Below are positions 53,382 to 62,046 of a DNA stretch of 64,000 nucleotides, piece after piece. The position numbers were made by a program, and so were the translations under genes. Under the pieces are notes generated by a model, which had not been told where the DNA came from, did not search any database, and was given only the letters and a program-made list of their open reading frames with translations. Position 1 is the first letter of the stretch. Every line of letters starts with the position of its first letter. The stretch lies in the NCBI GenBank assembly GCA_910577665.1, contig CAJTOJ010000002.1:208469-272468 (forward strand), given 5' to 3'. The stretch comes from an uncultured Acetatifactor sp. GTDB lineage: Bacteria; Bacillota; Clostridia; Lachnospirales; Lachnospiraceae.

Positions 53382-54956
53382 CTAATTCCAATACGAACTG
53401 TTCCATCCGTTCACAAAATACCCTTCCTCCCCGATACCCGCTCCCTGGCTCCCCAGGATTCCAGAATAATACTCCTGGCAGCGCAGTACCTTATCCCCGT
53501 ATTCCGTGGTCTCCCAGCGCTCGTCAGCCACTGGCAGCCCTCCGGAAGCCTTGTAGGTAAAGGTCATGGTTCCTCCGTCCGGCATGTAGGTGATATCCGA
53601 AAAGTCCCCTTCTCCCAGTCCCTCTGCAAAGGTTCCCTCTATCACCCAGCGGTACCCTGTCTCCACACCATCCGAACCATAGTCTATCCGCTCCAGTCGT
53701 CCATATCCATCCAGCAGGCCTGCCTTGAACTCTCCCACCGCCGTGTCACACTGCATTCCTCCATGGGAAACACTGGCACACAGATACCGGCAGTTCCCTT
53801 CCGGTTTCCCGTTCTGGAAATTGCCATAATACAGGAAGGCAAAAGGTTCCCCGCCCACTGCCGGGTCGCTTCTCCATGCGGTGCCCAGCACCAGCCCGTA
53901 TCCCTGGATATCCGGCAGCATCTTCCCATCCTTATACAGGTAACAATTATATTCACACACCTCTGCCCAGAGTTCCATCAAGCCATCCACATAATCGCAG
54001 GCATAGCGCCCGGCTCCTCCATAATCCCCTGCTTCCATATAGGCAGAAAGCCGGTCCATCCATTCCCGCTGCTGCCCTGTCAGTTCTACCAGGGGCTTGT
54101 TCTCTTCCTGCCACTGGATCCGGTACTGCTGCAGCAGTTCCCCTGCACGGTTCAGCAGGGCTTCCCAACGTTCCATGAGGATACCGAATCCTTGAATGTC
54201 TGCCTGTCCTTCCCCCTGGCCATCCTGACCGGCATCCTCTTCTACCACCATGACCTGGCTCCCCAGGATCCCGCAGATTGCGTTCATGGTATCCACTGCT
54301 TTCTCCAGATCTCCTGCATCTGCATACGCCTGGGCCAGCTTCTCATGGGCTTCCAGTACTTTTTCTAGCAGATCCCCGTAACTCATTCCTTCCGGCAGCA
54401 TACCCTCTGTCTGTTCCAGATTCCCTGTGCCATCTGCGGCAGCGGCTGTCCAACCACCCTCCCCCTGGTACCGCTCCCACAACAGGATGGCTGCCTGGGC
54501 ATAATCCTGTGCCGCATAGCTGCATGACAGTTTAGGATCCCCTGCCCCATCCGTTCCTGTCCTGTCAGTCTCAGATCCGTCCGCGCCGGCTCCTCCAGCC
54601 ATTCCAAATCCATCCGTACCTGTGGTTCCCATGCCCTCAGCTCCCATGGCCATGTACGCATCACCCCTGGCTGCGTACAGAGCCGCCCGGCTGGGTTCGA
54701 TTTCTATGGCAGCAGTGAAAGCGATGATGGCTTCCTGGTATTTTCCTTCTCCCAGAAGACGGATTCCTAAATCATACTGGCTCTGCCAGTCCAGGAGCGC
54801 ATCCTGTTCTCCCCCAGGCACTTCCCTGATTTCCATTCCAGGATCCTTCCCAGAGAATGGCTCCCCCCTCCCTGCACCACAGCCAGCCCCTATGGCCAGC
54901 AACATGCCAGCTATCCCGATCACCAGGATCTTTGTTCCTTCCTGTCTTCTCTTCAT
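53382..54956 (-). CDS. TPR-containing lipoprotein
   Basis: This 524-residue protein has a lipoprotein signal (MKRRQEGTKILVIGIAGMLL followed by AIGAGC, lipid Cys26). One or two TPR units follow (YDLGIRLLGEGKYQEAIIAF), then a Gly/Asp/Thr-rich insert and a C-terminal region with MORN-like patterns (GYGRLERIDYGS; EGTFAEGLGEGDFSDI). The start at 54956 follows GGGAGG. Placed between two kinases, it may act with the extracellular TPR of the next gene as a sensing complex outside the membrane; this is inference. Confidence 0.78.
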   Translation of the reverse strand: MKRRQEGTKILVIGIAGMLLAIGAGCGAGRGEPFSGKDPGMEIREVPGGEQDALLDWQSQYDLGIRLLGEGKYQEAIIAFTAAIEIEPSRAALYAARGDAYMAMGAEGMGTTGTDGFGMAGGAGADGSETDRTGTDGAGDPKLSCSYAAQDYAQAAILLWERYQGEGGWTAAAADGTGNLEQTEGMLPEGMSYGDLLEKVLEAHEKLAQAYADAGDLEKAVDTMNAICGILGSQVMVVEEDAGQDGQGEGQADIQGFGILMERWEALLNRAGELLQQYRIQWQEENKPLVELTGQQREWMDRLSAYMEAGDYGGAGRYACDYVDGLMELWAEVCEYNCYLYKDGKMLPDIQGYGLVLGTAWRSDPAVGGEPFAFLYYGNFQNGKPEGNCRYLCASVSHGGMQCDTAVGEFKAGLLDGYGRLERIDYGSDGVETGYRWVIEGTFAEGLGEGDFSDITYMPDGGTMTFTYKASGGLPVADERWETTEYGDKVLRCQEYYSGILGSQGAGIGEEGYFVNGWNSSYWN

Positions 54957-55021
54957 CTTTTCAATTCCTCCCAAGCTATCCTTTCCGTTCAAAACGCCTG
55001 CCATTTTCTGTCAGAAACAGG

Positions 55022-57541
55022 CTATTGCACCGGCCGCTTTGTATCTATCCTGGCAGTTACATGATCCCGGGATACAGGCTTATCTCCACCCCACAGCTTC
55101 CGTGCACGGTCCGGCCAGTCCACTTTCCAGGCATAGAGGATGAAGACCACTGCACCAAGGATCCAGATGATGTCATCTCCCCTGGATACCACATCATGGA
55201 TGAAATACGCCGGGGCTGCCACCGCCCAACATGCCCTCAAGACACCCCAGCAGATCAGACCAATGATTACGGGCCCCACGGACAGTCCTGCGCCCCGCAG
55301 GGCCCCAATCAGACAGCCAGCAACGGCCAGCAGGGAATATTCCAGTAATAGGAAAAGTACTCCTGCCCAGGTCATGACAGGGTTCACCAGCAGGATCGCA
55401 ACCCACAGAGCCAATATGATGCCAGCTCCCATAACACACCCTGTCCTGACATTCCTTCTCAGCTGACCACTCTCCAGATTTCCAGCATGTTGTCTCACAT
55501 ATCGGTTCATGGCCAGGGACATTCCCACAATCGGCATCACAGCAAAACCGCTCATATCTATTTTGTAATAAGAAATTCCTGTGTTCCACAATATCCAGAA
55601 GAAACTTATCAGCGCCCACATTACTCCTTCTGGCAGTCCTGCCAGAACCATAGCCTTCACCTGTCCCCGGGCAAACTGCCCTTTTCCATCTGTCACCCTG
55701 TATTCTTTTATTACCCAATGTATCGCTATGCACGCCGCCACAGCTCCGGCCAGCCAGACTACCACCGTACTCCCTGCCAGAGCCTGCTGGATCGTCCACG
55801 ATCCATTGCGCACCATTGTCATATATATTACATTCAATATCACCTTCAGCACAGCACCAGATGCTGTCAGAAGCAAAGGCCACCAGCCCCCGCACAGGAT
55901 CTGCAGGATTCCCACACCCCTGTAGAAGATTGCCGCCGGGAGAAATCCCAGGGAAAGAATCCTCAGATAAATGACCGCATAGGACATTCTTCCCGGGGAG
56001 GTTCCCATACCCTGCAGCATAATGGGTGCTATGAAAATACCCAATAAAGCAGCCACTCCCCCTGCTATCCCTGCCATAACCAACATGGTACGTGCACTGT
56101 CCAGGATCCCCTTTCCATCCCGGGCATCATGGCATCTGGCCAGAATCGTACTTCCTCCTGTCACTACTCCTGCCAGCAGGCTGCCCAGCAGGCAGGCCAG
56201 GCTGATTGCTGAACTTACTGCCGCACTCATCTCAAACCCATAGGGCTCCGCCATCCTCATATCCACCACATTGTATACCTGCCAGCACAATCCACCCAGC
56301 ACAAATGGCAGCATCATGGCAGAAAGCTGCTTCCCTGCCGGTTTCCGGGTAGTGTACACCGCCCTCCCCCTGAATGTTCCTGTCCCTGTATTTTCATCCC
56401 TGGCATCCGCCTTTTCTTTTCCTCCCTGGACAGCATCCCAGCCTGCTCCGGTAGTCCTCTGCCTGGATTCTTCCCAGCCTGCCCCGGTAATTCCCTGCCC
56501 GGATTCTTCCCAGCCTGCCCCGGTAATTCCCTGCCTGGATTCCTGCCAGACGCCCACCGTCCTGTCATCCTCAACAATTTCACGGCCAGCATTCCGGGAT
56601 CTTTTGCATGCCGTTTCCACAGATGCTGAAGCGGCAGAACCCGGAACCAGCCTGCGCAGATCTGTCTCCAGCTGTCCCGCATCCTGGTAGCGGTCCTGCG
56701 AACGGAAAGCACAGCATTTCAGCACAATTTCTGCAAGCTCCCTGCTTCCATGGGCCGGAGGCGGTACCTGTCTGCCAGACATGCGTTCCTTTAAGGCTCC
56801 CTCCCGGTCACTATACTGGATCTTCTGGGGATAAGGCGGCAGGAAAGGTACTCTGTTGTCATTCAAGAACCGGTACAACACCAGTCCCAGGGAGTATATA
56901 TCCGCCGTATATCCATACTCCTGCCCCTTATATACCTCCGGTGCCATATAATTGTAGGTTCCCTTCCGGGACATGACAGAAATAGTTTTCTCCGCGATAC
57001 GAGCCACCCCGAAATCCCCCAGCTTGAAGTCCCCATCCTTGGACACGAAGATATTCTCCGGTTTGATATCCCGGTGGATGATTCCCCGCTTGCGGCAGAT
57101 CTGCAGGGCCAGGGCCAGATCCAGTCCCAGACGCATTACATCTGCTTCTTCCAGGGGATGACGGACTATGTAATCGGGCAGGGCCATGAGCAGCTCCATA
57201 CGGATCAAGATATCCCAGCCCACTTCCCCCTCATGCTGGACCACCATATGATCCTCATAACTGACGATATTACTGTTACCCTTTAGCTTGCTCATAAGGG
57301 CAAATTCTGCCACAATATCTTCCACAAACCCGCGGAAATATTCCGTGACACTTTCCTCATCCATCCCTTCCTCATAGGCTGCCCGGACATCCCCCTGAGA
57401 AGCCGGAATTGTGATCACCTTCAGCGCTGCTTCGTAAGTCTGACCGAATTCCTCCCTTTGTATCTTGTATACTTTCCCGAAGCTACCTTCGCCCAAAAGG
57501 CCCGCATTTTGCCATCCTGGCCATGTATTGACCATATCCAT
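55022..57541 (-). CDS. Ser/Thr kinase fused to a MATE-type transporter
   Basis: This is an 839-residue two-part protein. Residues 12-297 form a full Hanks kinase: GEGSFGKVYKIQ, Lys41, HRDIKPEN (156-163), DFG (176-178), and activation segment SRKGTYNYMAPE. Residues 298-405 are a hydrophilic linker with three 12-residue repeats (GITGAGWEESGQ type, 335-370). Residues 406-810 form about 12 membrane segments in MATE pattern (MMLPFVLGGLCWQVYNVVDM; YLRILSLGFLPAAIFYRGVG; a second half starting VKAMVLAGLPEGVMWALISF). The frame is uninterrupted across the join. GGGAGG precedes the ATG. A kinase covalently attached to a multidrug/lipid-type exporter is very unusual; the transported substrate and phosphorylation targets are unknown. 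Confidence 0.88.
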   Translation of the reverse strand: MDMVNTWPGWQNAGLLGEGSFGKVYKIQREEFGQTYEAALKVITIPASQGDVRAAYEEGMDEESVTEYFRGFVEDIVAEFALMSKLKGNSNIVSYEDHMVVQHEGEVGWDILIRMELLMALPDYIVRHPLEEADVMRLGLDLALALQICRKRGIIHRDIKPENIFVSKDGDFKLGDFGVARIAEKTISVMSRKGTYNYMAPEVYKGQEYGYTADIYSLGLVLYRFLNDNRVPFLPPYPQKIQYSDREGALKERMSGRQVPPPAHGSRELAEIVLKCCAFRSQDRYQDAGQLETDLRRLVPGSAASASVETACKRSRNAGREIVEDDRTVGVWQESRQGITGAGWEESGQGITGAGWEESRQRTTGAGWDAVQGGKEKADARDENTGTGTFRGRAVYTTRKPAGKQLSAMMLPFVLGGLCWQVYNVVDMRMAEPYGFEMSAAVSSAISLACLLGSLLAGVVTGGSTILARCHDARDGKGILDSARTMLVMAGIAGGVAALLGIFIAPIMLQGMGTSPGRMSYAVIYLRILSLGFLPAAIFYRGVGILQILCGGWWPLLLTASGAVLKVILNVIYMTMVRNGSWTIQQALAGSTVVVWLAGAVAACIAIHWVIKEYRVTDGKGQFARGQVKAMVLAGLPEGVMWALISFFWILWNTGISYYKIDMSGFAVMPIVGMSLAMNRYVRQHAGNLESGQLRRNVRTGCVMGAGIILALWVAILLVNPVMTWAGVLFLLLEYSLLAVAGCLIGALRGAGLSVGPVIIGLICWGVLRACWAVAAPAYFIHDVVSRGDDIIWILGAVVFILYAWKVDWPDRARKLWGGDKPVSRDHVTARIDTKRPVQ

Positions 57542-57586
57542 ACCTCCCTCTCAATCCAGTTTATGTTGTCAAGAACAACCGGTAAG

Positions 57587-57626
57587 ATTCCAGGAAGAAC
57601 TGCCTATGGGTAATTCTTCCTGGAAT
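57587..57626. promoter_or_regulatory. Perfect 13-base-arm inverted repeat ahead of the kinase-MATE gene
   Basis: ATTCCAGGAAGAA (57587-57599) and its exact complement (57614-57626) flank a 14-base loop. There is no T-run, so it is more likely an operator or an mRNA structure than a terminator. It lies about 45 bases before the kinase-MATE start codon. Confidence 0.6.
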
Positions 57627-57675
57627 GACTTAGATATTCTTAGTAAATGTCCTTTGGTCATTCAGAAAAGCAGGC

Positions 57676-57885
57676 TTAAAAATTCTCTTTACGCTTGGCA
57701 ACTATCATAAGCGCAACTGCCGCTGCTAATAAAACAAACAAGATAACCAGTCCTGTCGTCCAGACACCATACCGGAGCTGGAATACAGTGGATATCCTCC
57801 ACCATCCTTCCCATCCTCTGTTTTCAATGATAGCTATTGGCTGCCTTAAAAGAAATTCCTGTTTTAAAAAACATATATTATCATC
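57676..57885 (-). pseudogene. In-frame membrane-anchor tail behind the PP2C stop codon
   Basis: Directly after the PP2C TAA the same frame stays open for 69 codons. It encodes a linker and a convincing membrane helix (LVILFVLLAAAVALMIVAKR near its end, TAA at 57676-57678). No ATG, GTG or TTG start exists in it. Either the ancestral phosphatase was membrane-anchored and lost its tail by a nonsense mutation, or read-through makes an anchored form. Confidence 0.5.
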
Positions 57886-58668
57886 TTAGCTTTGTCTCAG
57901 CCTTACCACGATCACTGTCACATTGTCCCTGCCACCGTTCTCCAGAGCCTTCGCCACCAGGGCTTCGGCACAGCTTCCGGCATCGGGTGCTTCTTTCATA
58001 ATGGCGCAGATCCCCACATTATCCACCATGTCTGTGAGTCCATCACTACAGAGCAGATACTGGTCGCCGTCCTCCAGCTCCCCCTTGGCCACATAGGGCT
58101 CCAGCACCATCTCTTCCGGCCAGATCCCCAGATGCTGTGTCAGGCTGGGCCTGCGCCCTTTGATTCCCTGCTCTTCCAGGAACTTCGCGTCCGTGTGATC
58201 CTCTGATATCTGCTGGAACCCTCCGTGTCTCAACCGGAACGCCCTGCTATCCCCCACGTTGCATACATACACATACCCGCTTCCAAAATAGAGCATCACT
58301 GCTGTGCTGCCCATGCGGCCCGAATTCAGTTCCTCCGATTTCTCGCACACAACTTTGTTCATCTTCTGCACCAGGCTGGTCAGATACTTCCCTGGCGGAT
58401 AGAGGAAGTCTGCCAGGATCTTGGAACTATCCTGGGCCACAGTGGCTGCCAGGAAAGAGGCTTCCTCCCCGTAGCTCTCTCCGCCCATGCCGTCAAAAAC
58501 TCCGTAGAACTGTTCCCTTTCTAATTTCCGCTCCACAGTCACCGCATGCTTCAGCCCCGTATTGTCTTTAGGTAGTACCCGGTTGTCAAAGCAGAAATTG
58601 TCCTCATTGTTGGAACGTCTGCGTCCCATATTGCAGCAGCAGGCTGCCTCGATCTGATATGATGCCAT
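57886..58668 (-). CDS. PP2C-family Ser/Thr protein phosphatase
   Basis: This 260-residue phosphatase has metal-binding motifs NNEDNFCFD (about 20), GVFDGMGGESYGEEAS (about 56), VCNVGDSRAFRL, LLCSDGLTDMV and GRDNVTVIVV. It is complete and soluble as annotated; see the membrane-tail relic that follows in frame. It lies between DUF4176 and the kinase-MATE gene, so it should oppose the two kinases of this operon. Confidence 0.92.
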   Translation of the reverse strand: MASYQIEAACCCNMGRRRSNNEDNFCFDNRVLPKDNTGLKHAVTVERKLEREQFYGVFDGMGGESYGEEASFLAATVAQDSSKILADFLYPPGKYLTSLVQKMNKVVCEKSEELNSGRMGSTAVMLYFGSGYVYVCNVGDSRAFRLRHGGFQQISEDHTDAKFLEEQGIKGRRPSLTQHLGIWPEEMVLEPYVAKGELEDGDQYLLCSDGLTDMVDNVGICAIMKEAPDAGSCAEALVAKALENGGRDNVTVIVVRLRQS

Positions 58669-58739
58669 CTTTCTCCACCTGTCTTTCCTGTTCCCACATC
58701 CTATTTTAAAGCCTGTATTCCTGTCTAAAGATCTGCTTT

Positions 58740-59042
58740 TCAGCCAAATTGGGAAGCGTCCTCCTGGATGATACCACTTTCCACCATATTCTTGTGAAGA
58801 TCTGCCCTGTAAAGCTGCGCTTCTGCATTCACATATCCCAGAAAATGCATTTCTGCAATATCTTTATGGAAAAACAAAAACATGGTCTCATCATCTATAT
58901 ATCCCTCTGGAAACGGAACCCCGATATAATCGTAGATCCGTTCCTCATCTTCTTTCTGCACAGCGATCCCTACGATCATCAGTTTCTTCTCAGCCCCGGT
59001 CAAGGTAATGACACTTCCCACTGGCAGCAATTGATTCATCAT
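58740..59042 (-). CDS. DUF4176 protein, type VII secretion-associated
   Basis: This 100-residue protein starts MMNQLLPVGSVITLTGAEKK and contains IYDYIGVPFPEGYID and FFHKDIAEMHFLGY, the DUF4176 pattern found in many Firmicutes WXG100 loci. The start at 59042 follows AGGAGG by six bases, so the longer frame to 59198 is rejected. The role is unknown; it may be a chaperone or accessory for substrates. Confidence 0.85.
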   Translation of the reverse strand: MMNQLLPVGSVITLTGAEKKLMIVGIAVQKEDEERIYDYIGVPFPEGYIDDETMFLFFHKDIAEMHFLGYVNAEAQLYRADLHKNMVESGIIQEDASQFG

Positions 59043-59157
59043 GTAACACCTCCTACTTTCTTCTATCTGTCTCTCAGACTTCCTTTTTCTTTCTTTTCCC
59101 CTGCTCTTTTTTGTTTGTCCCCCCATCTGGCAGACCCGGCAGCCTGCATCCCGATTT

Positions 59158-59188
59158 GTAAAACCAGCCAACCGGCTTATCCGTTGGC
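59158..59188 (-). terminator. Weak hairpin after the 379-residue WXG-like gene
   Basis: GCCAAC/GTTGGC with a 10-base loop followed by TGGTTTT on the minus strand. It lies 23 bases past the stop codon and could reduce transcription into DUF4176 and the kinase genes. Confidence 0.35.
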
Positions 59189-59210
59189 ACATCGGCATAT
59201 GGCTGATTCG

Positions 59211-60350
59211 TCAGCTTAACAATCCGGCCAGTTTTTCTCCCAGCTTCCAGGAACTTTTCAGTGTGGAATGTACTTTGTCTACAGCACTCACCGCAAAATT
59301 GACCGTAGAATCGGGATCGATTTTCAACCCTTTCTTGATCCAGTCCTTCCAGTCTGTCAGTGAATATTTGTTATTCATAATCTCGTCAAAGGTAGTCTTG
59401 CCCCATGCAAAGGAATATCCTGCCTTCCTGGTAAGATCGGTATTCACCTTTCCCAGAGAGGACAGCATTTTATCCACGCTACTCAGGAACGTCACCACAT
59501 CCACCCCGGTATAGGTCACCTTTCCGATAAATTCTCCCAGCTTTGCATCTCCGAATAACATTTCCCCCAGATCATGCCCTCTCTGTACCAGCAGATCCTT
59601 CAGATAATTTGTACTTCCCACCTGGTCATACTGTCCTGTGTAAACATATGCAGCATCCGTGCTGGCGTTTATGATATCGTTCCCGGCGCTTATGATCCCC
59701 ACAACCCCCAGCGGAATCCCTGCCACCGTGCTCATGGCAGCTACAGAGCCAATGATCTTCACCACACCCTTGCCGCCCTTGAGTATACACTTTCCATACT
59801 GGACAGCCTTGTACAATGTACCCTTCTTCTCGTACTCTTTTTTTATCGCCCCATATACTTTTTTGCCACCAGATACCACCACATCTGCCCCACCCACACA
59901 GAAATCCTTGATCCCTCCTATGACAGATCCGATGAACGATTTCTTCCTGCCTGATTTCTTCTGCCCGGTTTCCCGCGTATTCGTTGTCCACTCAGACAAC
60001 CTGGCCGTAGCGGTACTCATCGCCACGCCCACTCTGGATGCAATTCTCTGGGTCTCAGACACTATGCTGTCTTTTGCCAGCAGGGAATCCACGCTTTCAA
60101 AAGTCCTGGCACTGGTCTCTGCCACTTTCGCCCCCGCATCCAGCATGTCTGTAATCCTGGAAAATCCCATCTGGGCACTTGCAATTTTCCCGGCAAAATT
60201 GTGGGCCAGATTGACACTCCAGTTCGTATTGACCTGGTCAAGGAGTGTCTGGCTCTGGCCAAAAAGCGTCTCATATTCCACCTGCAGGCCTTTCAGCTCC
60301 TGGCTCTGGGAGAGAAGTTCCTGAGGTGTTAGTTGTATCTTTACAGCCAT
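59211..60350 (-). CDS. WXG100-headed secreted protein with hydrophobic C-terminal domain
   Basis: This is a 379-residue protein. Residues 1-105 look like a WXG100 helical hairpin (SQELKGLQVEYETLFGQSQT; NTNWSVNLAHNFAGKIASAQ, with WSV in place of WxG). After a basic linker (GQKKSGRKKSF) come Gly/Ala-rich hydrophobic stretches (IIGSVAAMSTVAGIPLGVVG) and a helical C-terminus. This architecture is that of type VII effectors or pore-forming proteins, but no enzymatic motif is seen. It follows the 282-residue WXG-like gene by 12 bases. Confidence 0.72.
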   Translation of the reverse strand: MAVKIQLTPQELLSQSQELKGLQVEYETLFGQSQTLLDQVNTNWSVNLAHNFAGKIASAQMGFSRITDMLDAGAKVAETSARTFESVDSLLAKDSIVSETQRIASRVGVAMSTATARLSEWTTNTRETGQKKSGRKKSFIGSVIGGIKDFCVGGADVVVSGGKKVYGAIKKEYEKKGTLYKAVQYGKCILKGGKGVVKIIGSVAAMSTVAGIPLGVVGIISAGNDIINASTDAAYVYTGQYDQVGSTNYLKDLLVQRGHDLGEMLFGDAKLGEFIGKVTYTGVDVVTFLSSVDKMLSSLGKVNTDLTRKAGYSFAWGKTTFDEIMNNKYSLTDWKDWIKKGLKIDPDSTVNFAVSAVDKVHSTLKSSWKLGEKLAGLLS

Positions 60351-60362
60351 ACTCTATCTCCT

Positions 60363-61211
60363 TTACAGTAATTTCATATCCTGGAAGGATACAATGTTCA
60401 ATGATTCCTTTGCTTTTCCTATGCTTTCTCCCAAGGTTTCCTGCTTCATATACCGATATACCAGACTCTTTTTCGGATCTACAAACTTCTGGCTCACCTT
60501 TTCCCCTGCCTCATTGGTCCAGCTGGCTACTAATGTGGTACCGCCGTCACTGCTCATCGTGACCTGCGCTCCCATAGCATCCAGTAGTTCCATGGGTGGA
60601 TGCTCATTCTCCGGCCAGACCAGATGGCCATCTGCACGGAATGTCACATGATATTTCGCATAGATCTCCTGCCTGTGTGTTTCCCCTGCCTTCTTCATGG
60701 CATCGGTGACAGCATTGCCAGCCTGCTGTAATTTTTCCTTCACATCCCCCAATACTGTCTGAGCGCCATCTATCCCGCCTCCACCTCCGCCATGGCCCAC
60801 GCCACTGCTGCCGGTATTTGTGGTACTGCCTCCATTTCCTCCGGTTCCAGACAGCATCCCCAGCAGCCCGCTGCCCACCACGGTAGTCGTCTTCACCGGA
60901 ATAGCCAGGATCTTCCCCAGCAGACTCTCCACTCCGCCAAACAGGCTGGATATATTCTTCTCCGAATCCGTGAAGTCATCTGCCACGAACCGGATAGCGC
61001 CCAGCAGTCCCCTCTGGTTCTCGCACAGATCCTGGATTCTTTTTTTACATTCGCGCATCAGGTCATCTATGGTATCCTTCTCCCGGCAGGTCCAGTCGTT
61101 ATGGGAATGAACCCCCTGTATCAGACCCTGGGCCTTCTGCAGTTCTTCGTTGGCTGACTGGCATGCCGCCACCAGTCCCGTCATCACTGAAATGTCATAT
61201 GCTATCTTCAT
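60363..61211 (-). CDS. Type VII secretion-associated WXG-like protein
   Basis: This 282-residue protein starts MKIAYDISVMTGLVAACQSA. The N-terminal hundred residues form a helical hairpin (CKKRIQDLCENQRGLLGAIR; VADDFTDSEKNISSLFGGVE). A Gly/Ser/Thr-rich linker follows (residues about 125-155), then a C-terminal part with KYHVTFRADGHLVWPENEHP and KVSQKFVDPKKSLVYRYMKQ. The start at 61211 is chosen by GGAAAGG and because the upstream codons are arginine-rich and overlap the previous gene. No known enzymatic domain is recognised; it is probably a secreted substrate. Confidence 0.7.
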   Translation of the reverse strand: MKIAYDISVMTGLVAACQSANEELQKAQGLIQGVHSHNDWTCREKDTIDDLMRECKKRIQDLCENQRGLLGAIRFVADDFTDSEKNISSLFGGVESLLGKILAIPVKTTTVVGSGLLGMLSGTGGNGGSTTNTGSSGVGHGGGGGGIDGAQTVLGDVKEKLQQAGNAVTDAMKKAGETHRQEIYAKYHVTFRADGHLVWPENEHPPMELLDAMGAQVTMSSDGGTTLVASWTNEAGEKVSQKFVDPKKSLVYRYMKQETLGESIGKAKESLNIVSFQDMKLL

Positions 61212-61305
61212 CCCTATACCTTTCCTGCATCTTCCTGCACATTCCAATCTGATTACATGGATAAGCCATCCGACCCACCCTCTGCCACCTTTGACAGTGC
61301 CACTG

Positions 61306-61611
61306 TCAAAAGGAACTGTTGATCCGGGAAGCCGCCATCTTATCCTTTGTCTCAAACAGACTGTAGGCCTTTCCCACATAGCTTTTGAACTCCTGTAACA
61401 CGCTCACCATGTTCGCTGCCTGGGCTGCGTATCCCCGCATCAGATTCAGATAGGATCTGCTGGCCTCTCCCTCCCAGGAAGCCTCAATCCTCCCAAGCAA
61501 CGTCTCCAGTCTGGAGTTTAGGGCTTCCAGCCGGGATATGTACTGCTCAATGCTTTTCTCGTTTCCCTGAAGCGCCGCAATGTCCACGGCGATTTTTCCA
61601 ATGCTTATCAT
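61306..61611 (-). CDS. WXG100-family protein
   Basis: This 101-residue helical hairpin protein has WEG at the turn (RIEASWEGEASRSYLNLMRG, about residues 42-61), the WxG signature of ESAT-6-like substrates. A C-terminal helix follows (VLQEFKSYVGKAYSLFETKD). It is presumably exported by a type VII system, probably paired with a neighbour. It ends about 95 bases before the next start. Confidence 0.88.
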   Translation of the reverse strand: MISIGKIAVDIAALQGNEKSIEQYISRLEALNSRLETLLGRIEASWEGEASRSYLNLMRGYAAQAANMVSVLQEFKSYVGKAYSLFETKDKMAASRINSSF

Positions 61612-61623
61612 CTGCCAGCCCTC

Positions 61624-62043
61624 CTACTTTTTACCTATAAACAGATTTCCAAGGCCAGTCTGCGCTATTTTTCCCAGGTCCTTAAGCGATGGTGTCTTGT
61701 CTGACACACCTGCAACAGCGTCACTGGCAGCGATTGCCGCCTGCTGAATCATCTTCTTCAGATCCTCATCCATCTTCTGGTAGTGTCTCACTACTTTCTG
61801 GATGTAATCTGCAGTGCTCTCCAGCTTCTCGATCATCTGGGTCAGTTTCTTTTCCATCTCCAGGCTCTTGTCCTGGATCGCTGTTACCGCCAACCCCTGC
61901 ATATCCATGCTCTGTTGCCGCAGGCTGCGGATGCCCGCCAGGGAATCCTTCAGGATATCTGTAGCTTCCCTTAGACGTCTGATATCCTGCCTGGCTGCCT
62001 GTTCGTCTATGGTGATCCTGCCGTTTTCGTCACGATATGCCAT
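61624..62043 (-). CDS. WXG100-like helical protein without the Trp motif
   Basis: This 139-residue protein is made of long amphipathic helices (AARQDIRRLREATDILKDSL; MEKKLTQMIEKLESTADYIQ; VVRHYQKMDEDLKKMIQQAA) and has no WxG. It sits between the DUF5081-like gene (3 bases) and a WXG100 gene (12 bases), so it is likely the partner half of a heterodimeric substrate. Confidence 0.7.
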   Translation of the reverse strand: MAYRDENGRITIDEQAARQDIRRLREATDILKDSLAGIRSLRQQSMDMQGLAVTAIQDKSLEMEKKLTQMIEKLESTADYIQKVVRHYQKMDEDLKKMIQQAAIAASDAVAGVSDKTPSLKDLGKIAQTGLGNLFIGKK

Positions 62044-62046
62044 TTT

